From: Glossina fuscipes
Taxonomy: Eukaryota > Arthropoda > Insecta > Diptera > Glossinidae
Assembly: GCF_014805625.2 (NCBI RefSeq)
Contig: NW_023998415.1
Span: 37,611,829-37,675,828 of the forward strand
Reading direction: 5' to 3'
DNA length: 64,000 bases
The notes beneath the pieces are model-generated. The model saw nothing but the letters and a program-made list of their open reading frames with translations, did no database searches and was not told the DNA's origin. Below, piece by piece: positions 1 through 12,079 of this stretch (positions within the stretch are counted from its first letter, which is position 1; each line of letters opens with the position of its first letter). The position numbers and the translations under genes were made by a program.

Positions 1-75
1 CAGACTGATGTGAGTAATGTAACATTAACTCCTGAGGAAGCGGCCGAAATCGCTTTGTGTACTTTCTGTAAATAG
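1..75 (+). other. Short coding-like frame at the window edge, unknown
   Basis: From base 1 a frame of 24 codons runs to a TAG at 73-75 and contains TPEEAAEIA and a final CTFCK. The composition looks coding and the GC content is higher than in the surroundings. It could be the end of an exon lying mostly outside the window, or part of the decayed material that continues to about 1.8 kb. The family is not recognised and the frame may be chance. Confidence 0.25.
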
Positions 76-371
76 AGCGGGATGGACGCTTTCGCTAATT
101 CACGTTTGAATCAAAAATTCATTTTTACAGATCGTATACTACGAGCCTGATTAGCTGACAATATTTTAAGTTTACATAGTTTTTTACATACACGTATACT
201 TAAAATTCGCGATCATGAATATTAAGGAAATTAGCGTGCGTAAGCTTATGTAGATGCACACATACTTGAAAGTGCAGTAAAGTGAAAGCTTACAAAAAAC
301 TTGGAGAAAACGTGTAAAAGATTCGAATAACAAGAGGAGGCGAAATATTTTTTCAACTTAAAAAGGTAAAG

Positions 372-666
372 ATGATAATCCATACGGGTGTAAATAGAGA
401 ACAAGATTTAGGTGAACGCGCACAAAGGCTGCGAAAGTGATCGGCGCCGTTAAGAAGACATGAGAAGAAGCAGCTAACTCATTGAATCAACAGTGCATTG
501 GCATTCCCTTTGTTGAAGAATGTGAATAGGAGGACAAAACATGATATTCTATACTATTTCTGCTGAGAAAGGTTCGATTGCTAATCATGCTGCGTTTATA
601 TCGCACTACTTGAACGGAACCGATTGTGGGGCACCGCCAGGGTACATAGTACTACGCACTTACTAA
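372..666 (+). pseudogene. Two short ATG frames of coding-like composition, unknown
   Basis: Frame 372-440 (22 residues, with REQDLGERAQRLRK) and frame 541-666 (41 residues, with FYTISAEKGS and DCGAPPGYIV) each start with ATG and contain residues unlike the Lys/Asn/Ile/Phe bias of AT-rich noise. Neither matches a family I know. They could be fragments of one decayed element together with the 1428-1791 frames, or chance. Confidence 0.2.
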
Positions 667-948
667 AATTAAGATTAAAATAAGCGTTATGCAGACTGAA
701 AGCGTATATATTTTCATCTGTTACTTGCCACCAAGCAATGATTGATTTTCTAACAAACACACTGTATGCTTAGGCATAAAGCCTTTGATAATTTAAATGC
801 GTTCAGACTCTGCTCTGAGTCCTTTGAAGAGAACGCGGTAGTATTAAAGATTGACATCACGTATGTCGGCAGCTAATTGAAAGGATATGCCTAGCGCTTG
901 GAAGTTTATGAGTTCGTAGTAGTCACAGCTATATCACCGTGACAGGAT

Positions 949-985
949 TGGTTTCCGAATGTAAGCGGTGGTTTCCGAATGTAAG
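949..985 (+). repeat. 17-bp direct repeat, two copies in tandem
   Basis: TGGTTTCCGAATGTAAG occurs at 949-965 and again at 969-985 with a 3-base spacer (period 20). The copies are identical. It is probably a local slippage duplication. Confidence 0.8.
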
Positions 986-1427
986 AATACGTCCAGTTTT
1001 TCCAAGCCAAATATTTATTTTATATTATCTCATTTCATATATTTTATGCAATGTTATCTAATATGCATTTGATTAATCTATTATCTGCAATTTTCATCCT
1101 TGACGACGCAATAATATTGGATATGGCAGCAGCGTATGATGCACCATAATAAAAAATTTATATTTATTTAATATCAAGGCCATAAGCCTGCTTACTAGCG
1201 AAAAATTGAAATCGCTGACATCGGAGAGCAATACTTAGTAGCAGTGCGCAAGCAATAACGGCATGTTGACGCATTACGCATTATTACGGATATGTCGAAG
1301 CGCTTAGAGTCCTTAAAAAGCCTATTAAAAAATACTATTAGAAAAAAAAAAAAAAAAATACATTTAGGTTTTAAAGAGCATTGTTGTCTTGCAGCAAAGC
1401 CATCTATTTGGGGAGAAAGGTGGCAAA

Positions 1428-1791
1428 ATGCAAGACATGTTAAAGCTTAATCGTTTCAAAACGAACATGCCAAAAAATTCTCAATCTATAGAAATGGCAG
1501 AGTAAACATGAAACATGAAATATATATAGAAGTACCTCGACCAACCAATGATGATGGAAAGCCCATTACAGCAGAGCAATTAATTGCCGCCATGAATAAG
1601 TTAAATTTTCACTGAAAATGAAAATGTTATAACCAAACAAGGCCGACTAATAAAAACTGTACACAGTCTCAATACAAACGTTCGCGTATATTCGTTAATG
1701 CCGTGTTATGGCTTACTTCTCATAAAAGCGCTTATATGGGAAACTTTGGAAAGATAGACCAACGTCCCACTATCTTAATGCAGTAAATTAA
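1428..1791 (+). pseudogene. Frameshifted coding remnant of unknown family
   Basis: An ATG frame at 1428-1505 (25 residues) is followed 2 bases later by another at 1508-1615 (35 residues, containing EVPRPTNDDGKPITAEQ). A shifted frame from about 1613 contains VITKQGRLIKTVHSL, and a further shift gives a frame with NAVLWLTSHKSAYMG that stays open to 1791. Successive coding-like stretches passing from frame to frame are the usual mark of a pseudogene with indels. There is no recognisable catalytic motif, so no function is offered. It could be an old transposon or an endogenised viral gene. Confidence 0.3.
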
Positions 1792-3444
1792 TGATCGATA
1801 GGTATGAGTGACAGCGATTTTCATTTATGCCAGGCAATAACTGAGCACGGATCCATGCATAATTGTGCAGAGAGATTTGACACAAAATCGTTAGATTTAA
1901 TTTTTCCAATTTGACCGATTTGTATTGCTTTTTGACGTTCCACCACCAATTTTCAAACTTTCGCGCAATTATTAAAAACATAGTGACTGCGGGAAATCTG
2001 TCCAAGAACATTGGCTAATATAGTATGCTGATCTGCATGAAAGTGTGGAACTGCGCGCAAAATGTCCGTGAAATACGAAGCGAAAAATGTGAGCACAACG
2101 TCAAACAAAGCAATACGTCATGACGAATAGTTTGACCTATACTCAAGACATTTGGTTGCTCGAGAAGACACCCGTTATAACTAAGTTTTACTAGATTAAT
2201 ATTCCATATTAGCTTAGGCTTTTAATGCATCTCCTCGTAATAAAAAAACTAAATCAATTCTACAAAATTGAAAGAAAACATTTTTTGAAAATATATTCTC
2301 TACTTTCCTTGAAAATGCATATGGTGCATAATGGGTAGTGGGATGAATACACATGAGCATTTATCACTGACCATAAATTGCGTCACTTTCTGATTCCCAT
2401 AAAAAGAATTGATAAGATACACTGTGTAAATATGATGACAAACAAAACACATAACTAAATATATAAAATTTGTAGACTATGTAATGCAGTTCGCATGATT
2501 ATTCTATTGATTTTTACCTGCAATCCACCTCAAGTATGAATGAATTAATGTGAATTTGTCAAGAGATCGTCTCTAATAGATAATATAAGAGAGCAAAACT
2601 ATGAAAATACTTGATTTTCTCCTTGAATTCCATCTTTAATATAACTTCTGTGGATGGTAAACATTGAATAAAAGAAAGAGAGTGAATGTGAGCGATATTG
2701 CTGTTCTACTTTAAGTCGCTCTTACGAAATTTCGCTAGCATTATCAGAGCATTCAGAGCAGAGACAACGAAATACGTAGATCTTCCAAGATTTTATTTAA
2801 AATTGACATTAGGAGATTCTTAGGGACTACTTGTGTATCTGTTATCGACAACAGTAGTAATGCTGTTAATTAACAGCGACTTACTCTTTTGCTTTCTCTT
2901 TCATTCTCGTTCCTTGTATTGATGCGGACTCTGTTAATAGTTTCTTGATATGATATCGGATTCTTTCAACTGCTCCAGAGCAATACCATACACAATTCTG
3001 TGTTTAAGGAACGTTAAACGTTATAAAATTAATGAAAAAAGTTTTTCGGGAATTTTCGCGCCAGTCCATAACTGAAAAGAAATCAAAATTATTAAAAGCA
3101 CAGATGTATTTGAAAGGCCTCGCTGTTAAAAATAAAAAACATCTGAAGCTTTTATAATGGCAACAGCATCCATGATAAATCTTGTAAAGATTTTGTTTCT
3201 TTTAATATATATGGAGAGATAATTTTGATTGTTCCCGGAAAATTAAACTAGGATAGCTTGGGAAATTTTTTCTTGGTTGTGAAATAACGCACGATCGTCA
3301 GTGTAAGAAATAAATTGATGAACCTTTGTTCACGGCGAAAATTTTTAATGCATAGGCAACAATGGCATGTTTTTATATTAGATTACGGATTGACGACAAG
3401 AAACAAGATAAATGACAAGAAAAGAAGGGCTTATGGACGTATAA

Positions 3445-3822
3445 TCATTAAAAGCAAATTACCAATTAAATAATCAGGACGTCGGTGATGATACTCATAT
3501 AGAAGAAATCGACTTTGATAGTGACTGTCATAATGAAGCAGTCACATCCGAAATGTTTACAACGCCACAATCGGAAGAACAGAAAAAGAAGTACTCTTTA
3601 GGATATATCCTATATGCAGACATCTTAAACCTTAAGCGAGATTTTACGTATAGTCTGCGCGATATCATCATACAATAGAAAAATTATAGCCGGGAAACGC
3701 CATATCTGTAAAATGCAGCAGAGAATATTGTTAAATTAGTTATTAGGGAAAAAACGAACGATTGGTTGCGACGAGCGATGACTACAGCAACCATTGACGG
3801 CACTTATTGGTCTTTATATTAA
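3445..3822 (+). pseudogene. Broken 126-codon frame inside the long-inverted-repeat element
   Basis: A single frame runs from 3445 to a terminal TAA at 3820-3822 with only two internal stops (TAG 3676-3678, TAA 3709-3711); AT-rich DNA should give about eight. Segments: an acidic part with HIEEIDFDSDCHNE, then EEQKKKYSLGYILYADIL, then REKTNDWLRRAMTTATIDG and a final TYWSLY. The position inside the inverted arms suggests it is what remains of the element's own protein, perhaps a transposase, but I do not recognise the family and see no complete DDE triad. Confidence 0.4.
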
Positions 3823-4016
3823 CAGTCTTATTTGAAATTCTCGGCCCGACAGCCGACATGCCGATTTAGAGTATACTAATCGAAACAAATAAAAAATCGC
3901 TCAAATTTCATAAGCTAAGATTAATAACTAGTTTTCAATATTTTATTCATTTCTTTACTTGTTTAATTCTGGAATATAAACAATATATATATAATAATAC
4001 ATTATGAGTACACGCC

Positions 4017-4217
4017 TTGTTGAATAACTCATTAGTGATATGGAAAAGTGAAGCAACTATAACATATGTAAACGACGATGTGCAAGCAAATAAAATCGAT
4101 AAATATATAAATAAAATAAGCAAATTAGAAAAGTATAAATATAATAAACCACGAAATACTATTCTCGTTGATTTAGCCAGAGAAAAAAATTCGAAGACTA
4201 TCGTTTCAAAGCGCTAA
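4017..4217 (+). CDS. 66-residue frame inside the long-inverted-repeat element, unknown
   Basis: The frame starts ATG at 4017 and runs to TAA at 4215-4217. It is basic and charged, with KIDKYINKISKLEKYKYNK in the middle and VDLAREKNSKTIV near the end. The corresponding DNA in copy 2 (5430-5500) keeps the ISKLDKY-like part but has stops. Conservation between copies suggests it was once coding, possibly the tail of the protein whose upstream part is at 3445-3822, in another frame. Chance remains possible because of the AT-rich composition. Confidence 0.3.
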   Translation: MLNNSLVIWKSEATITYVNDDVQANKIDKYINKISKLEKYKYNKPRNTILVDLAREKNSKTIVSKR

Positions 4218-4869
4218 GGCTTTGTTGAAATTCTTGCCGCACTTGAGATTTGAACCAAAGACCAATGAATTGTTAATCGACATCCTCAGACAACATAACA
4301 CTCGACCGCTCAGACAACATAACTTTTTTAATAACAAAGAGGTTCTTCATATTTCTTGATATGAAAATTTTCATCGAAATTTGTCAAGGCATTCGGCGAA
4401 CATAAAATTTAGAATTCTTCAATTCTTCAAAATAGACGATGAAAAGAAAACAAAATAAGTTTGCGACATACAAACCTGCTGTTTGATCTTTTTTCATACA
4501 TGCACACTTACATGCGTATCATAGCCCAAATTCGTTTAAAAGCCGAGAATTGTGTACGGTTACTGAAATCCGTACGAATACAAACAATGGGAATGGAAGA
4601 GCAAACATACAAATGGCTGTTATTTAACAACGTTACTACTATTGTTGATAACAAATGTACAAACAGTCCCTGAGATTCTCCTAATCTCAATTTTGTACAA
4701 AATTTTGAAACATTTACGCATTTAGTTGTCTCTGATATATATCTAAACATTTTCTAGCCTTTTTTTCTCTTGCTTTGAGAGCAATTTCTTTGATTTCTTC
4801 GTTGCACTGTTCACACGGCATTTTGTTATTGTACAATTTTGTATTATTCGTGCCTCACAAAGAGAGAAA

Positions 4870-5940
4870 CAAACAGAGAGCGAATCACATCAGAGATAAC
4901 AAACTGACAAGATTGATCAAAATCTAATACAAAATTCAAACTAGGAGATTATTATGCAGTTTCTATCAATATCCCCTAGTAAGACCGCTAATCACCAGCC
5001 ATTTGACTGCTTACTTTTTCATTCTCATTATTTGTATGGGATAAATTCTGTTAGTAGTTTCTTCGTATAACGTCACATTCTCTCAAACGTTGGCAAGTCA
5101 GAAACTTGTACAATTCTATGTTATTAAGCGAATAAGCCCTATATTATATTTACAAGGTTGTATGCTCGAAAAATCCAAACAGTAGATAGGTAAAAAATAT
5201 GATTTTTTCTCTTTTCACAGTTTACTTGGTATTGAAGAATTGTAAATTTTATGTACATCAATTGCTTCAATATAATTCAATGAAAATATTTTATGAAGCA
5301 ATATGAAGATATCCAGAATATTCTAGAATATATTTTATTGAGTCAGTCTTACGAAATAAGCGGATAATGCGCCGTGTTCAATACTTTATGTCATGTGGAA
5401 AATTGCCCAAATATGCCATATGTAGGTTTAAGCAAGTAAAATTAATAAATATAAATAAATAATAAGCAAATTAGATAAGTATAGATTATCCCTACAATAT
5501 GATTTTTTTTAATGATAAAAATGTTGTCTAAATTCCTTGATATGAAAATATTCATTAAAATTTATTAAAGCAATTAGCGAACAAAAAGTCTAGAAATTTT
5601 CAATACCAAATATACGATGAGAGGAAAGCAAATCATATTTTCTACTTATCTGTTTGCATTGTTCGTATATACCATAAGCGATATTAAAAGAATTGCTTAT
5701 GTTTTTGCTTTGCAAATGTTTGAGGGATTGCAACCTAATATCAAAATATTATTAACATAATCTTTGCCCCGACAAATAATTAAAATGAAAGAGCCAGAAG
5801 TCAAGATGGTGCTATTTAACAGCGTTACTACTTGCGTGTAGATAACAGAAACAGAACAAGGGCATAATAATCTTCTAATTTCAATTTTAAATAATATCTT
5901 GAGCCATCTTGTCATTTAATTGTCTCTGGAAGAAGATTGT
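4870..5940. mobile_element. Long-inverted-repeat DNA element, copy 2 (about 1.07 kb, internally deleted)
   Basis: The arms at about 4891-5330 and 5500-5935 are inverted copies that stay alignable for more than 400 bp, for example the CTCAAAC...GCAA block, the AAATATGATTT block and the TATTGAA block. Between them, 5430-5500 resembles copy 1 at 4085-4150 (AATAAGCAAATTAGA.AAGTATA), so both are members of one family and this one has lost most of the inside. The two elements lie about 100 bp apart. The reading frames on the minus strand at 4508-4750 and 5697-5915 are translations of the arms, not separate genes. Confidence 0.55.
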
Positions 5941-5944
5941 TGCC

Positions 5945-8044
5945 GTTGTATTCTCTAAAAAGACTTGTGCATAAACAAAATTTTTACTCTCACAAAAGAC
6001 TTCTATATCAAGAGAGGCATGCATCAAAAACCTTTCATTCTCAAAAAAAAAAAAAACACTTTTTTCTCTCAAAACCGGGTACCATAAGAACCACACAGCA
6101 AAGAAAATTTTATAAATTTTACTCTCATAAAGACAAAGTTTTAAATAACAAAAAACACATACATACCTTCATATATTTTGAATATTTTGATGCCTTTTCC
6201 TTCTCCCAGCCTTTTATTTAGTATTTAGTTTTTGATTGAGAGAGTTGTAAAAATTTCTTATCGCATGGGATTAATAATAAATGAAATAAATAAACAAAAA
6301 AAATCTCCTTAAACGATAAGGACGTGTAAATTTCTTGTCGCGAGAGCTTGTGCGAGATAATATATACGTAAACATATTGGATATAAAACGTATGAAATGT
6401 GTGTTTCTCCGATTTGTTGACGAAATATCATTACATTAGATACTTTGTGTGTTAGTAGCAAAGTAGTACATGACAAAGACATGTGCTTCTAAATTTCTAA
6501 TATAAATAATATGAAGAAAGCATTAAAAGATCACAACAATTAATTTACATTAAAACAAAGAAAAGTTATTTATGAATTAATGAATACCTATTTTTATATG
6601 AGTATTTCGATAACTCCATAGCAAAAAAAAAAAAAAAAACGCAAAAGCAAAAATAATAAATAAATAAAGAAAGATGTACGGCGGCTGCAACACATCCTAA
6701 TATATTTTAAAAAGTAATCCCTTCCGAGAAAGAAAGAAAGAAAATACATCATAGATTGCAGAAGTGTTTTACCTTTTTTTTTTTCTTTGATAATTGCAGG
6801 CGATCTAATTATCAATTAAAACTTCTAAAATGTTGTAGAACAAAACGAGATGATTATCGTCTGTTTTTTTTTTTTTTTGCTCAGATGAACGGAATTATGA
6901 CCACGACCTAAGTCAGGTTTATGCTTCTAAAATAAACCTTTATAACCTTTCGGGAAAGGAAATTTATCAATTTCTTGATGTCTGTTAGTAGTAGGTTCAT
7001 TTATCGTTTGGCGTTTACCGTCGAGAGGAAGATTAATAAATTTTGAGGCGAAGTTTGTTCATCTAGGCTTAAGCCTTTTAATTATGATTTCAAGAGATGA
7101 ATCAGTGGAACGGACCGGAAAAGCTAATTTCATTCAAAAAAGCAAAAGCAAATATACATGATGGAGCTGCTTACTGTGCATATGTCAATGTGTAGCAAAA
7201 ATTTGGTAAATCATGGTGCATTCTCTGTGATAATATTTTGTTTTGTTTTATTTTTATTTTTTTATTTTTTTTTTATTATTCTTGTGTTCTTATGAAGACA
7301 ATGTAAATTTTAACGAAAAAAACATAGTTCGCATATAGAGTCAACAAGTAGAGTGAAAAGTTATGAGTTTAAACACAAATACAACTTATTAAAGCGAGTC
7401 AGTGTCCTCTGCGAGCAAACTTTACCATTATATATAATTGGTTTAAATAATTAATGTATAATAAGCCTTCATTAAGAATAAACTTAAACATTCCAACTAT
7501 TAAGAATGAATTATTGTCTACATCATAATTAGTTAAAGCGCGCTTAATACGCACAAATGCAATTTTAGCGAATCGTTGCGAAAATAATGAAGGAAATAAA
7601 AACAAACAAATAAAAAAAAATTCTAAACTTTAAATGTGTGTTCGCTCCATAAATGTTCAAATTTAAACAAACTAATTGAATTTTTATTTTTTTTATCCTT
7701 TACCTTAACTGTTTCTATTTGATTTGGTTTTTCTCACCGTTGTGCGTTGATGTGTTATTCTCGATCAAAAAAAAAAAAAAAATTAAAAAAATTAAAAAAA
7801 TAGAAAACATTAATTGAAAATAAATTATGAAATTAAAATACAATAACATATCTAGGTAGCAGTGATTGCGATTGTAAACATGGCCTAAATAAAGAACAAG
7901 TTTAAGCTTAAACATCGTAATAACGGTAAAACAGTGAGCAATATACTTATGTAGCGATAAATATGTACATAATATGTGTGTGAGGCTCATTTTGTTCGCG
8001 CACACTATAAAATCCCTTAAAAACGTATCTATATATATATAACG

Positions 8045-8076
<32 letters not shown>

Positions 8077-10505
8077 CATATAACGAAAAGTATTACAATA
8101 TAAGAATATGTTTGCTTCTTCTTCTTCTTTTTTCTTCTTGTTCTTCTTTTTTGCAAAACACAAGTGCATGTGTTGTTGATTGTTATATCGGTAAACGTAA
8201 GAAAATGAAGCGAAAAAGAAGCAAATGTGTATAAGAGTTTCTTGTTCTTAGTTCATGCTTAAAAGTTGTCAGTATAAAAAGCTATTAAAACTGCTCGCAT
8301 ATTTCATCGTATTTCATCACGATTAAAAACAAACCCGCTTTTGAACATTCCATATGTATGAGTTAATAAAAATTTACTAAATTTAAATGTTGACAATCTG
8401 AAGGAGTAACTCTACACTTAACAATGGTACAGACTCACTAACTCATTAGATTATAAAACTATAATCATCTTTTAAAGTACCGGTTATCGAATTTGAATTT
8501 TAGTTTATTCAATACCTAACGCGAAGGTATGCTTTTGGCCTATTTATGCTTTTCGATCAAAACTAACTCTCCATGTCTTTGTTTTTTTTTTTTTTTTAAT
8601 TAATATCGGAACATGCTCTTCATCTCTTATCAAAATTACTTTTCGCCAATATTATGTTACCGTAAGAAATTGCCAAATAAATATTAGACGAGACAAACTA
8701 TTTGGCCAATATATGAAATTTATTCATTTCAATTCAATTATCTCTTGGTTAAGCAAACAAATTGGTTTTTTTTTTTTTTTTTTTGGATCAATAAATTATG
8801 AGTTTTAAGCAATTCGGGTTTCGAGTCACGAACAATTCATTGATATTTCCTCAATTAACAAAAATTATCTAAAACGGTGTGTGGTGCTCAAGATTAATTC
8901 AAATAATAATGTTCTTACCTTTGCAATCTGCTCAATTATTTTATTAATTTAATCTATTTTAATAAATCACTCCTCAGGCTTTTTACAAAAATCAAAATTT
9001 TTCAAAAAAAAAAAAAAAAAAAAAAAAAATAGATAGAAATTAATTAAACATAACTCATACATAAACATTTTGTTTTCATAACAATTCATATAATTCGTTT
9101 ATCAATTCGCTGCCAAATCCAATATCACTTAAGGCATCCCAGTTGATAAATTTTTATTACTTAATAACTGCTGAGCGAGTTATGTGTAATATGATTGTTC
9201 TCACACTCGTAATAAGATCGACTTTAGAATTTTAATGAACTTTTAACACAAAAAACTATCAACACATAAATAAACACACATAAATATTTGTATGCCAAAA
9301 CGATATATGAGATTATTTAAGACATATTTTTTGTTGCTATTGCTGTTGCTTTTGTTGTTCCATTCAGTATTTAACTCAGCAGAATTTTAATGCAATACTT
9401 GCAATTATGCAACAGAAAGACATCGTTAAAATGTGAAATGTGTGTAAATGTAATTTTGCGCAAAAGCAAAGCCAAAGCAAAGCCAACGCAATAGCATTTT
9501 TGTTCAAATGAGAAATTTTTAATAAACCTGCGTGCGCATCATCATATGAAGCGAATAGATGTTTCAATAAAATGTTCATCGCGCAATTACGGCATATAAC
9601 ATACGATATGGTATATCGGATATGGTTCAGTATGTACGCGCTACTAAAATAGACCAAAAATTCTCATGTCCATCCGAATTTTATCCCAAGTATCCCAAGT
9701 GAGCGTTACAAGTGACATGACAAATTTAATACATCGTGGGTAGTAGCTAGACTCGATTTGCCCTTGACATCATCAATTATTCCAATGATAAATTTTTCTA
9801 AACATTTTTGCTCTTCCCCGGGGCTATGCGGGCACAGTGAAATCTAGTTATTAATCTCGTGATTAGTCAGTTTAGTTTCAATATAAATAATTTTCCAATA
9901 TTACACTCCTATCTCAAGCTAACTAGCTCATCAACCAATTGCAGAATAAGCAAATCGATCAAAAAGATTCTTTTGTTGAAAACTTTTTTAAAATATGAAA
10001 TGCTAAGGATAAGTCGTTTCAGTTTTTTTTATTTTTTTTTTTTTATTAAAAATCCCTGAGAATGGGTTCAACGCAATTTAACTTAACCCAACTTAGTCCA
10101 AGGCCATCCTATAATTAATAGGTGAAACTATTAAAAGACGTGACTCTTGAGGTGCCTGGCGTATGATGTCTGGAAATTTAATGCGACGAAAGATTCAAAA
10201 TTTGATACTGACACAAATGTTGTGACGTTCACTTTGGCCCATTTTCGCCCATCTTTATTCGGCCAATTTTCTTTTGTTTCATATTTCGTCAGTTTTCAAA
10301 GTTCAAAGCATTAAGAGAGTTTACTGAGTCTGTACCAAATATTTTTATATTCTAGTTTCATTAAAATGTGGTTCATTAAAAATATAATGTAAACTTTGGC
10401 GTGTACTCGCAAATATTTGTTAGGTTCAAGAAGTGAATAGAATCCACGAAATATTTTAGTTTGCATCAATTCACACATAGTCGGAAAAGGCAACAAATAA
10501 ATTGC
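5945..10505. other. AT-rich stretch without recognisable genes
   Basis: It holds poly-A/T runs (for example 6044-6056, 6624-6639, 6864-6880, 7769-7782, 8766-8784, 9004-9030), a TA microsatellite at 8028-8074 and a TTC-rich run at 8116-8150. The open frames here are short and of low complexity. I see no splice-bounded coding exon and no TE protein. Confidence 0.6.
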
Positions 10506-10507
10506 AC

Positions 10508-11250
10508 TGCCGAAGGATGAGGGATATATAGAAAGGTTGACAACACCCACAAGGAGGTCTTAAAGACCCCATACAGTATATGTATTCTTGATCAGCGTAA
10601 AATTCTGAGCTAATTTAAACATGTCCGTCTCTTCGCCCCACCCGCCTAATGTCTGTAATAAAAAATCTTCTGGTCGCAAAAATGCAACTATCGGCTCCAA
10701 ATTTGGCATAAACATCAGACATTTTTGTACGCAAATTGTTGCAACTGTACAACTACAATACAACATAATGTGAGGCCACGCCTGCACAGATTTGTTGCAT
10801 GGGTTCCTGCCATGATGGCTTAACCCCAGGGTGGTCCAAGCCACTTTAAGCGTAATATACGCCCCCTGCCGATTTAGACAATCCCCACAGAGTAGGGGCC
10901 TAAGAAGCACCAGAGTCCAGAACAGTTTATTGCGTATGGATCAATAAACCCCACTCTGGTCAGTGGGGAGGCCTAGCTGCACTCGATTGTTCCACTTTGG
11001 CTTGGAACTGCCAACCACAACCACCACGAGTACTCCCCAAAGGGCCGCAACCAACAGTCAGAGCTCACAAATTGATCAACTCACAAGAATTCAAAAAGGG
11101 GAAAGAAAAATGCGCTTGCTTCCACCAGCCACGCCTGCACAGTATTATAGAAATTTAAAATTTCAATCTTTTATTAAAACGTTTACCGCCGCAGTGCCCA
11201 GCAAGAAGCTTCCAAGAACAAACGATAATGGGTATAACAGATTCTTATTT
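10508..11250 (+). repeat. mini-me-like element, interrupted copy (A)
   Basis: The left end CCGAAGGATGAGGG (10509-10522) is followed by GACCCCATA, TATTCTTGATCAGCG, CATGTCCGTCT and TCGCAAAAATGCAACTATCGG, all in the order of the family. The copy breaks at 10789 and resumes at 11128 with CCACGCCTGCACAGTATTATAG and GAAGCTTCCAAG. It ends near the ATGGGTATAACAGATTC at 11229-11245. The middle is shortened compared with the complete copy at 14680. Confidence 0.65.
10790..11127. mobile_element. 338-bp insertion with a 15-bp flanking duplication
   Basis: GCCACGCCTGCACAG occurs exactly at 10775-10789 and 11128-11142, flanking 338 bp that is foreign to the surrounding mini-me copy. A perfect 15-bp duplication is typical of target-primed (LINE/SINE) insertion. 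Part of the insert (about 10965-11070: GAGGCCTA, CCACCACGA, AAGGGCCG, CAGAG) recurs at 34765-34835. There is no clear poly-A tail or coding domain, so it could be a SINE, a truncated LINE or something else. Confidence 0.55.
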
Positions 11251-11605
11251 GTTTTTTTTTTTTTCAAGTCAGGCGATTTCTCAAAAAAAAAAAAAAAAAA
11301 AAATTTAAATTTTTGGATTACTTTTATTATATCTATCTGTTAACCACACTTAAAAAAAAAAGCCGCAAATAGTTAATAGTAAATTTCATCTCACGATTCA
11401 AGCCCTACAAGATCAGGTCATTTTTGAAGCAATGAAGTATTTCACGCGATGCCAAATCACTTACGGCTTAGACTGTAACTGTGTCCACGTATATGTCCAT
11501 GTTTTTTCGACACAATGATAAGCCGAAAGTAGCCCGTCGTTAGACAAAGAGCGCAAATTGAAAACTAGACTAATGATGCGCTTTAATAACAAAGAAAAAT
11601 AAGGA

Positions 11606-12076
11606 AATAAGTAAAAAAATTATATTCGGTTGCGGCCGAATCTTTTATGCCCATCACCGTTATCCTATAAACGATTGAAAGCAAGCAAACATATAAATTT
11701 GCATATTGTACAATATTGGGTGGGTGTGGCTGATTTTTTAAAACTCTTGTTGAATAATTTTGTGGAAAATTATATCGTGTATCTGTTATAGCTTATGAGT
11801 ATTAAGCAAAAAAAACAATTTTTTATTCTTCTGAAAAACAGAGGTGTTCTCAGGTTACGTAGCATTTTCAATATCAACCAGAAGAATATTAACAACGGAC
11901 ATTACGTAGACGGACGGACAGGCAGGCATGGTGAGATCAATTTGGAATTTGATACTGATCAAGAGTATATGTACTATATATATATATATGCTTTGGGGCC
12001 TCTAATGCTTTTTCCTGGGCATTGCAAACGTTTTGACAGAATGAATTTACCTGTCATGCTTCGGTGATGAGTATAA
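11606..12076 (-). repeat. mini-me-like element, shortened copy (B)
   Basis: The plus strand reads ATTCGGTTGCGGCCGAAT (terminal palindrome, 11624-11641), then CCCATCACCGTTATCC, GGTGGGTGTGG, AAAAACAGAGGTGTTCTCAG, GACGGACGGACAGGCAGG, TTTGATACTGATCAAGAGTATA, a TA run and GGGCATTGCAAACGTTTTGACA, and ends CGGTGATGAGTATAAT. The internal part is missing (471 bp against about 860). Its orientation is opposite to copy A, about 360 bp away. Confidence 0.75.
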
Positions 12077-12079
12077 TAA

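Larger units (their letters stand above)
2755..4765. mobile_element. Long-inverted-repeat DNA element, copy 1 (about 2.0 kb)
   Basis: The left arm (about 2755-2990) and the right arm (about 4560-4765) are inverted, diverged copies of one sequence. Landmarks in outside-to-inside order are GAGACAAC, an AAAATTGA(C/G)ATTAGGAGA block, a GTTATC.ACAA.AGTAGTAA block and an ACACAATTCT block. The same arm occurs twice more in the adjacent copy 2. The inside holds a decayed 126-codon frame (3445-3822) and a 66-codon frame (4017-4217). Arms this long with an internal gene resemble cut-and-paste elements with long terminal inverted repeats (foldback-, Mutator- or P-like designs), but I see no transposase motif that fixes the superfamily. 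The outer ends are uncertain by some tens of bases, and no target-site duplication could be settled. Confidence 0.55.

Noticed and set aside
4240..4262. GATTTGAACC, resembling a tRNA T-arm
   Set aside because: No matching acceptor stem, D-arm or anticodon arm at the proper distances; it lies within the long-repeat element.
4508..5915. Minus-strand frames 4508-4750 and 5697-5915, partly similar to each other
   Set aside because: They lie in the inverted arms of the long-repeat element, and the similarity is explained by the repeats.
10963..11343. 126-residue plus-strand frame, the second longest in the window
   Set aside because: It crosses the border of the 338-bp insertion, runs through mini-me sequence and ends in poly-T/poly-A translation, so it is not one gene.
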